Made by a program: the position numbers and the translations under genes
Part shown: in pieces, positions 56,739 through 64,000 of the stretch
How the letters are laid out: the number at the start of each line of letters is the position of its first letter
Position numbering within the stretch: position 1 is the stretch's first letter
Notes under the pieces: model-generated
Told to the model about the DNA's origin: nothing
Databases searched by the model: none
What the model saw: only the letters and a program-made list of their open reading frames with translations
Assembly (NCBI GenBank): GCA_016715885.1
Contig: JADJXL010000010.1
Span: 76,032 to 140,031 of the forward strand
Reading direction: 5' to 3'
Origin: Polyangiaceae bacterium
GTDB taxonomy: Bacteria > Myxococcota_A > Polyangia > Polyangiales > Polyangiaceae
Length of the DNA: 64,000 bases

Positions 56739-58088
56739 ATGTACCGAGATGAGTCGACGAGAACCGCCGATGCTGGTGGCAAGCAAACTGTGGCGCTCCG
56801 AACACATAAGATCTGCATCGAGGTGGTGCGGGGATCGATGGCGGGCAGGGTCGTCGAGCTCGCGGGACCGGAGGTGAGGATCGGGAGCAGCTCAAAATGC
56901 GACTTCGTTTTGGAGGATCAGACCGTCAGTCGCGAGCACGTCATTTTGCGCATCGAGGGCGATAGGCTGCGGGTGGTCGACGCGGGCAGTCGTAATGGAA
57001 CCACGGTCGATGGAGTGGTCGTGCGTGACGCGGATGCGCGGCCGGATTCGACGATAGGGCTCGGGACATCGGCGATTCGATTGAAAATGACGCGAGAGAT
57101 GATCGAGCTGCCAATTTCGTCGCGCGACCATTTCGGGCAGTTGATGGGTCGGAGCGTGGTCATGCGTCGCGTCTTCACATTGCTCGAGCGTATTGCTCCG
57201 ACGGATACGACCGTATTGATCGAAGGCGAGACGGGCACGGGCAAGGAGCTAGCGGCTGCCGCGATTCACGTGGCGAGCAGCAGAGCACGTAAGCCTCTCG
57301 TGGTCTTCGATTGTTCGGCAGTTTCGGCGACGCTCGTCGAAAGCGAGCTGTTTGGGCATGTCAAAGGGGCGTTCACAGGCGCCGTGCGTGAACGCGTGGG
57401 CAAGTTCGAGGCGGCGCATGGGGGAACGTTATTTTTGGACGAGCTCGGCGAATTGCCTCTCGATATGCAGCAAAAGCTCCTGCGTGCGCTCGAAGCGCGC
57501 AAGGTATCGCGTGTGGGGAGCAATGATCCAATCCCCGTGGACGTACGAATCATCGGCGCGACGAACCGCAGCTTGGCCAATGAAGTCGAGCGAGGTCGTT
57601 TTCGAGAGGATCTTTATTATCGTTTGGCGGTCGTTCCCGTGCGACTGCCGCCCTTGCGCGAGCGACTCGACGACGTTCCGATGCTCGTACGCCATTTCGA
57701 GGCGTCGTTTCGAAAGGGGGAATGTCCGCCGCCTTCTCTGTCGGATGATGCAATCCATGAGTTTTTGGCAGAGACATGGCCCGGCAACGTGCGGGAGCTC
57801 CGAAACCGAGTGGAATTGATGCTTTCGCTGAAGTTATCGGAGTTTCCCGCTGCAGCGCAAAGCGCCGCACAGCGATTCGCGCTTCCGGCACTGGGTGTGG
57901 ACGTCGACGTGCCGCTCGACGCGGCCCTCGCGCATCTCAAGGAAGCCTATGAAAAGGCGTATGTCGAGGAAATCTTGAAAAGGCACGGTTACAACGTGAC
58001 GCGCGCTGCAATGGCAGCAGGCGTAGGTCGCGCGCATATGCACAGGCTCATGCAACGATACGGGGTTCACCGGGATCAGCCATCATGA
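56739..58088 (+). CDS. FHA-domain sigma-54-dependent transcriptional activator
   Basis: A 449-residue protein. An N-terminal FHA domain (about 25-110) has V-R-I-G-S-S-S-K-C-D-F, T-V-S-R-E-H-V and S-R-N-G-T, the phosphothreonine-binding residues. The AAA+ domain (about 130-365) has Walker A G-E-T-G-T-G-K-E, the sigma-54 contact loop G-A-F-T-G-A and Walker B F-L-D-E-L-G-E-L-P. A Fis-type helix-turn-helix (about 405-445, Y-N-V-T-R-A-A-M-A-A-G-V-G) ends it. It activates sigma-54 promoters, presumably when its FHA domain binds a phosphorylated partner. The next gene, a Ser/Thr kinase, starts within its stop codon (ATGA), a strong hint of that partner. Confidence 0.93.
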   Translation: MYRDESTRTADAGGKQTVALRTHKICIEVVRGSMAGRVVELAGPEVRIGSSSKCDFVLEDQTVSREHVILRIEGDRLRVVDAGSRNGTTVDGVVVRDADARPDSTIGLGTSAIRLKMTREMIELPISSRDHFGQLMGRSVVMRRVFTLLERIAPTDTTVLIEGETGTGKELAAAAIHVASSRARKPLVVFDCSAVSATLVESELFGHVKGAFTGAVRERVGKFEAAHGGTLFLDELGELPLDMQQKLLRALEARKVSRVGSNDPIPVDVRIIGATNRSLANEVERGRFREDLYYRLAVVPVRLPPLRERLDDVPMLVRHFEASFRKGECPPPSLSDDAIHEFLAETWPGNVRELRNRVELMLSLKLSEFPAAAQSAAQRFALPALGVDVDVPLDAALAHLKEAYEKAYVEEILKRHGYNVTRAAMAAGVGRAHMHRLMQRYGVHRDQPS

Positions 58089-61000
58089 ACTGGCCATTCG
58101 AGGAGACCCGACCCGTGGATCCATTTCATTGGGTGGGACAAACCATTGCCGGCCAATATGCCATCGAGCGCATAGCGGGCGAAGGTGGTTATGGCATCGT
58201 GTACCGGGCGCACCACGTCTCGCTCGAAGTTCCCGTTGCAGTGAAGTGTCTGAAGCTCCCGACACACCTGGACGAACGAACGCGCGCAACGTTTCTTTCT
58301 CGACTTCGCGCCGAAGCGCGCCTTTTACACCGGCTCTCCACTCGGCACGCGGGCATTGCACAAGCGCTCGATATGGGGGCAGCATCGTCTCCCGCAGGTC
58401 CGCTCACGCCGTATTTGGTCATGGAATGGCTCGATGGCGACACGCTCGAGCGGTTTCTTGCCGAACGGCGTCGTACGGGGCAATCGCGTCAAGGGATCGG
58501 CCCGAGCATTGACATGCTTACGCCAGCGGCGCAGGCACTCACGGTCGCCCATGAAGAAGGCGTCAGCCACCTCGATATAAAACCTTCCAATCTCATTTTT
58601 TCGCGCGCTGGCACGGGACAAACGCTAAAAATACTGGATTTCGGGGTTGCTGCGACGTTTGCTCGAACCGAAACGATGACCAAAACAGGCAAAACCCGCA
58701 CGGCCTTCTCTCCGGCATACGGGGCGCCCGAGCAATTCGATTCGAGTCACGGAACACCGGGCCCTGCAACGGATGTATTCGCCATGGCCCTCATTGTGAT
58801 CGAAGTTGCCACGGGTCGGAGAGTGCTCGAAGGCCAAGACTTCATGCAGCTCTTTTTTGCGTCACTCGACGCGGCATCCCGCGCCCGCGTCGAAGATGCC
58901 AGTCCGCGTGTGGATGCAGTACTGCGCAAGGCGCTGGATCCAAGATGCGAGCGGCGCTTCGGTAACGTCGGGGAAATGTGGTCTGCGCTGGTGGCTGCTC
59001 GCAATGGGGTGGTGGCTACGCGCGCAAAGTCGAATACGCCGGCTGCGCATATCGAGGCAGGAGTCGTCACTGAAGGCGAGCATCGGGTGTGTACGGTATT
59101 GACGGTGGATCTCACCTGGATCCTTGCGCACAGCACACCTATCGACCCTGAGGATGTCAAGGAATCGATCGACAGGTGTTTGCGCGCGGTGACGCATATC
59201 GTCGAGGAGCTTGGTGGTGTCGTCGAGCCATCGGTTGGAGAACGAATCGTCGCAGCGTTTGGCATTCCGAACGCATCGGATCACGATGCCGAGCGTGCGG
59301 TGACGGCTGCATTGCGTGTGGTGGAGGAATTGTCGAGCGCGAGATTTGTGCGTTCCTTGCGGATTGCAGTGCCTGGGCCGCGGATCGGCGTCGGTACGGG
59401 TCGCGCATTCGTGGAATGCGCGGTAACGTCGACGAACCCGGTCGTTCGAGTGGTAGGTGATGCCGTGCGCATTGCGCGCAGCATGGAGCAGCTTGCACCG
59501 CGATGCTCGGTTGTGATAAGTCCGGAAACGTATCGACGGCTGATTGGCTTGTTCAACGTGGCACCGCTGCATGCGGATGCTGCGAAATCAATGACAGAGT
59601 CACCAACGGGGTATCGCATTATGGGCGTCGTGCCGTTGCGAGCTCCGGTGACGACATGCGACTTTCGCGGCATGCCGACGCGTGTTTTCGGGCGCGAGGC
59701 TGAGCGACAGCGTTTGCTCGAATCGCTGGAAACGATGCTTGCGGAGGGCACCGCGCATCGAGTCACGCTGGTTGGCCCGCCTGGGATTGGTCGTAGTCGA
59801 TTGCTTGCGGAATTCGTCATGACGCTCATTCATCGAGACGAGACGTTTCTCATGCTGCTTGGCCAAGGTTCGCCTTTGGCGCAATCGACGACGTATGGGC
59901 TCGTTGCGACGATGTTGCGGCGGCGTTTTGGTATTCGCGAAGAGGACTCGGCTGCTCGTGCACGACGGAGGCTTTCGAGTGGGCTGCGGTGGCTCCGCAT
60001 GAAGAGTCGTGTTTCACGGAGCGTATCGAGTTTCGCGTGGGACGAGGGCGACGAATTCGATGATATGGGCGCGATTCTCGACGATCTGGAAATCGTGGTC
60101 GGATTGCAGCCGCCACGTGCACCGGTTTCCGGGGCGAGCCCCTCCGATGATTCTGCACGCACGGAGAAAACGCGAATCATTGCATCCATGAGTCGGCTTT
60201 GCCGTTTCGCGGCGCGCAAGCTGCCGTTTGTCGTGGTATGTGACGACATGCAATGGGCGGACGACGCGAGCCTCGATTTGCTCGACGCATTGCTTTCCGG
60301 AGTCGATGATCTTCCTGTTTTCATCGTCACGGCGACGCGACCGGAGGCGTTCGAGCGGCGGCCGGCGGTGCATGAGGACACGACCGGACTGCATACGATC
60401 GTGCAATTGCCGATTTTGCCGCGCCGGCACCTCGAAGAAATAGTACGCGATCGATTGAGCCGTGTTTCTGACTTGCCGGCGGATCTCGTAAACCAGCTCG
60501 TCGCGCGTGCCGAGGGAAATCCGCTGGTGCTCGAGGAAATGCTGCATCTCTTGTTCGACGCGGGGGCGATCGACACGACGGACGGTGATGTTTGGGTTGT
60601 CCGGCAAAACTATTTGGATGCACTTGCGCTTCCGGCCACGGTACAGGGGATCGTGCAGGAGCGACTTGACCGTTTGGGCGTGGAAACTCGAATGGTGCTA
60701 TCGCGAGCGGCGGTCGTGGGACGCACCTTCTGGGAAGGTGCTGTCAACCATCTTTCGGTCTTTCAATGCGACGACGCAAAGGTCGGTGAAATGCTCGTCG
60801 AGCTTCGACGCAAACAGATCATCAAGGGTCGCGAACCTGCGAGCGTGCCGGGCGAGCGGGAATTCATGTTCGTCGAAGCGACGACGCACGAAGTCGCCTA
60901 CAAGGCGCTGCGTTCGCGCGTGCGCCAGCGCCTCCATTTGCAGGTGGCGCACTGGCTCGAGGCGAATTCACGCGGCGCAGCCGGCGCGGCGATGATTGCG

Positions 61001-62214
61001 CACCATTACGATCGGGGAGCCGACGTGCCGCGAGCGGTCGCGGCATACCTTCGGGCGGCAAGTCATTCCGCGGCGCTTGGCGAACATGCTACGGCGGCGA
61101 GCCTTTTGTCACGCGCATCCGAATTGCTTCGTCAGCCCCCACAAATTGCACCAGCGGATATGCCGGCGGGAGACGACCGGCGGGTCGCGGATTTCTCGGT
61201 GCGCATTCGCGTGGAGCTCGATTTGGCGGCGGCATTGCGGCGTCTTGGGCGGCTCGACGAGGCGCTCGAGGCGTGTGCTCGTGCGAAGGTGCTGGCGGCT
61301 CAATATGAGCGGCGTGCCGATTGCGTGGGTGACGATGATGAACGGCGACGTTGGCGGGCACGGATCGATTACAACGCCGCGCTCGTTCACAGGGTGCAGG
61401 GACAAACGGTGGACGCGATTGCGTCTGTCGAGCGTGCAATTGCCATTGCGCGAGAGGTGAACCTCATGGAGGAGGTGCCGCCGATGTATGCATTGCTTTC
61501 GTTTTTGCATCGGCGGCAGTTGCGGCCCGATGAAGCGTTACGTACGGCGCGACGTAGCATCGCCGGTTGTCGCGCGCTGCCTCGGGATCTGCCTCAGCGA
61601 GGAGAGCTCCTGGCGCATCTATTGTTGGGCGTCGCGACCGCGTATTATTCGAAGCGACGATGGTTTGCTGCGGAACGATGTTATCGTCAAGCTGCTCGTT
61701 CCGTGTCTGAATCGACTCACCCGCACCTTGCGGGAGTTGGGTGGAATGGTGTTGCGGGGCACTATTGGGTCGAGGCGAGGTGGCGGCGGCACGTGATGTC
61801 ATGGCGCATTCCTTGCGCTTGAAAGAGCGGGCGGGCGATCAACATCAAATTGCCGTGGCTCATTCGAATATGGCGGAGGTCGAGCGTCGGCTGAATCGGC
61901 CGCGGGAAGCGTTGGAGCACGCGAGGCGTGCCGTGGAGATTGGTGAAAAAGCGGGCGCGCACTCGGACCTGGCGGACATGTACAAGAACATGGCGGAGGC
62001 GTCGCTCGCATTGGGGGATATCGAAGCGGCGCTCGCCTCGGGACAGCGCGCAGTAACGCTCGCGGAAAGTACGGGGCGCGTGTATTTGGCGGACGCGCTT
62101 GCGACGCTGGAACGCGCGATGGCGCGCGCGCACGAAACGGATGCGCAGCGATGGAGCGATGCGATTGAGGCTGCGCGAGGAGCGATTGCAAAACATCGCG
62201 GAGGTGCGTCGTGA
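58085..62214 (+). CDS. Giant Ser/Thr kinase with cyclase-homology, AAA and TPR regions, one frameshift
   Basis: About 1375 residues if the frame is repaired. The kinase domain (20-290) has G-E-G-G-Y-G-I-V-Y, V-A-V-K, S-H-L-D-I-K-P-S-N and L-D-F-G-V-A. A class III cyclase-homology region (about 330-500; V-L-T-V-D-L-T, G-G-V-V-E-P-S-V-G-E-R-I-V) follows, then an STAND-like ATPase. Its P-loop reads G-P-P-G-I-G-R-S-R-L (Arg for the usual Lys) and its Walker B V-V-V-C-D-D. TPR helices fill the C-terminus. The frame ends at 61822, but adding one G to the G4 run at 61756-61759 joins it to the remaining TPRs (G-R-G-E-V-A-A-A-R; N-M-A-E-V-E-R-R-L), ending at 62214. It is coupled to the FHA activator upstream. 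Confidence 0.88.
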
Positions 62215-64000
62215 ATGAGCGTGGACGCGCAGCGGGGATGAAGGGATTCGTCATGATGTGGCAACGCGTATTTCGTCAATGGTTCGTGCTGATGTTGGTG
62301 CTCGTGTGCGTGACGAGTTGCGAGCTCGAGCGAAATGGCATGAGCACGGCGTTGCCCGAGGTGAAATGCGAGGCGGGGGAATGGAGAAATGACAGTGGGA
62401 ACTGTCAACCCGCTGGATTGCCTCTGGACATGAAATGCTCGCCAGGCGAATTGTTGCTCGACGATGGAAGATGTCAGCCCGCGGGTTTGCCGCTGGACAT
62501 GAAATGCCAGCCGGGCGAGTTGGAGCTGGCCGATGGCAGGTGTCAGCCCGCGGGCGTGCCGCCGGAGATGTGCGGGGAGGGTTTCGAGCCGGATGGGAAG
62601 ATGGGATGCAATGCGATTCTGCCGGCGGAAGCATGTCCGTTTGGATTGATGGCGGTGCCGGGGGAAACGGAGTGCCGGGAGGTGGCGCCGTGCGGCGAGG
62701 GGAAGTGGGGCGACATACCGGTGGATGAAACGACGCAATTCGTGGATGGCGCGTACGCCGGGAATGATAGCGATGGAACGAAGGAAAGGCCGTGGAAGAC
62801 GATTCAGGAGGGGATTGATGCGGCCGATCCGGGGGCGGTCGTGGCGGTGGCGGAGGGGACGTATTACGAGAATCTGCTCATCAAGGATAGGTCCGTCCAG
62901 TTGTGGGGAGTTTGTCCGAAGAAGGTAACCGTGACCGGAACGGGAAACGCCGCCTCGATCATCATTGACAATTCGGATTCAGCTCAGGTCAACAATGTCG
63001 CGATCACGGGACAGTCGACGGGAATCGATATACGCGAAACGGATGACGTCGTGATCCGCGGAGTGTGGATTCATGACACACACCGAGAAGGACTCCATGT
63101 GCCTCCCAAATTGCCCAAGCCGGCATCCATCCAATTGAGCAGGTCCCTCATCGAGAAAGTGCACGGCACCGGTCTGCTCACCTTCGGGGCGCTTACGACC
63201 GCCACGGAGATCGCTGTGCGCGACGTGCAGCCAACTCAATTCGACGCTCGCGGCATTAATGTCATAGACAGCATGAAGAGCATGCTGCGGGGCGGTTTGA
63301 CATTGCGTAGGTCGCTCATCGAAAGATTTCCGGGAATCGGCGTACACATTCAGGGATCCGACGCCAGCGTCGAGTCAAGCGTCGTGCGTGATTGCCAACG
63401 AGGCGGTATTCTTGCTGATGTCAACATCAATACGAAGGAACGTGCCGCCCTAACAATGAGCCAGGCAGTGCTCGCACACAATAGTTACTTTGGGATTCGG
63501 GTATCTAATTCGTACGCAGCAATCGATACCACAATGGTCCTAGGAACCAGGCTGAACCATCTGCAACGCGCGACGGGCGTGGTGCTCGAGTATCAGAATG
63601 GTCGCTCCGATGCGAACATCGCTGCTTCCGTTATTGACGGCAGCGAAAAAGCAGGCATGGAAGTGGCCGGCTCAACTGCCGAACTCAAAGGGACCATCAT
63701 TCGGAATACACGGCTTCCGTACCCCAGCGTACATTCGATAGGCATGGCCATCTACGAGGTAGTACACGGAAAAAAGGTCGAACGGTCACAGGTTAACATG
63801 CGCGGATCCATCTTCGAGGATAATGAGTACACTGGCGTTCAGCTAACGGCGTCCAGCCTCGTGCTCGATGAAACGATCATAAGCAATCAGCAAGGGTACG
63901 GCTTGTACATGATGGCTGGTACCAAAATGGGCAGCACAATTGCCGATACCCATGTTCAAGCGAGTCTATTTGAAAACAATGGCGGCATGGGATCTATGCG
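62211..64000 (+). CDS. Lipoprotein with Cys-rich repeats and parallel beta-helix, cut by window edge
   Basis: Open to the right edge, at least 596 codons. The GTG at 62211 overlaps the previous stop (GTGA) and has GGAGG 7 nt upstream; an ATG at 62238 is possible. A lipoprotein signal (V-L-M-L-V-L-V-C-V-T-S-C) precedes near-identical repeats of about 22-23 residues (L-P-L-D-M-K-C-x-P-G-E-L; D-G-R-C-Q-P-A-G). Then D-G-T-K-E-R-P-W-K-T-I-Q-E-G-I-D-A-A and G-T-Y-Y-E-N-L, the DUF1565/right-handed beta-helix start, lead into many I-x-x-S-x-I/V-x-x-N coils. Such proteins are surface-exposed. It is probably co-translated with the giant kinase. Confidence 0.85.
   Translation, partial: MNERGRAAGMKGFVMMWQRVFRQWFVLMLVLVCVTSCELERNGMSTALPEVKCEAGEWRNDSGNCQPAGLPLDMKCSPGELLLDDGRCQPAGLPLDMKCQPGELELADGRCQPAGVPPEMCGEGFEPDGKMGCNAILPAEACPFGLMAVPGETECREVAPCGEGKWGDIPVDETTQFVDGAYAGNDSDGTKERPWKTIQEGIDAADPGAVVAVAEGTYYENLLIKDRSVQLWGVCPKKVTVTGTGNAASIIIDNSDSAQVNNVAITGQSTGIDIRETDDVVIRGVWIHDTHREGLHVPPKLPKPASIQLSRSLIEKVHGTGLLTFGALTTATEIAVRDVQPTQFDARGINVIDSMKSMLRGGLTLRRSLIERFPGIGVHIQGSDASVESSVVRDCQRGGILADVNINTKERAALTMSQAVLAHNSYFGIRVSNSYAAIDTTMVLGTRLNHLQRATGVVLEYQNGRSDANIAASVIDGSEKAGMEVAGSTAELKGTIIRNTRLPYPSVHSIGMAIYEVVHGKKVERSQVNMRGSIFEDNEYTGVQLTASSLVLDETIISNQQGYGLYMMAGTKMGSTIADTHVQASLFENNGGMGSM

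Overview
The window looks like chromosome of a large-genome, high-GC myxobacterium (Polyangiales/Sorangium-like). Pointers are several eukaryote-like Ser/Thr kinases, an FHA-domain sigma-54 activator, a SitI6-type double-CXXCG protein (a family best known from Myxococcota), many secreted hydrolases and lipoproteins, and GC-rich coding sequence with long antisense shadow frames. This is inference from gene content; no rRNA or tRNA gene was recognised.

Layout. 0-2.2 kb: a FIST-domain sensor (cut by the left edge) coupled to a small protein, divergent from a PAS-STAS regulator. 2.2-5.3 kb: a Rieske oxygenase remnant, a secreted protein, an AT-richer two-gene island and a 43-bp tandem array. 5.3-17.4 kb: accessory metabolism and secretion (choline-kinase-like enzyme, sugar dehydrogenase lipoprotein, NSS transporter, M43 and S8 proteases, AAA/PD-(D/E)XK protein, acetyltransferase, MDR oxidoreductase). 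17.4-23.5 kb: trxC and prfB (with the classical +1 frameshift site), a lipase with its dedicated foldase, and a lipoprotein. 23.5-39.8 kb: a class 1 DISARM phage-defence locus on the minus strand in the order drmD, drmMI, drmA, drmB, drmC. It is split between drmMI and drmA by plus-strand genes, two of them bracketed by 133-bp MITE-like repeats. 39.9-47.4 kb: a proline-rich protein, a candidate selenoprotein, a response regulator coupled to a KaiC-like ATPase, a PhyH oxygenase, sodC, an enoyl-CoA hydratase and a SitI6 protein. 47.4-64 kb: a third 43-bp array, a membrane Ser/Thr kinase, two divergent secreted serine hydrolases, a broken kinase with its secreted partner, a decayed metallophosphoesterase, and a translationally coupled FHA-sigma54 activator, giant kinase and beta-helix lipoprotein.

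Three points deserve attention. First, the DISARM locus is complete in gene content but carries single-base frameshifts in drmMI and drmD and a compositionally foreign patch in the methylase specificity region. Second, the gene at 40228-40623 runs in one frame through an in-frame TGA followed, at the expected distance, by a hairpin with a GGUC loop: a candidate selenocysteine gene. Third, three intergenic arrays of unrelated sequence all have an exact 43-bp period with an internal inverted repeat.

Quality caveat: at least nine one- or two-base indels interrupt otherwise clean coding frames, several at homopolymers (sodC, both DISARM genes, two kinases). Sequencing error is a serious alternative to genuine gene decay.
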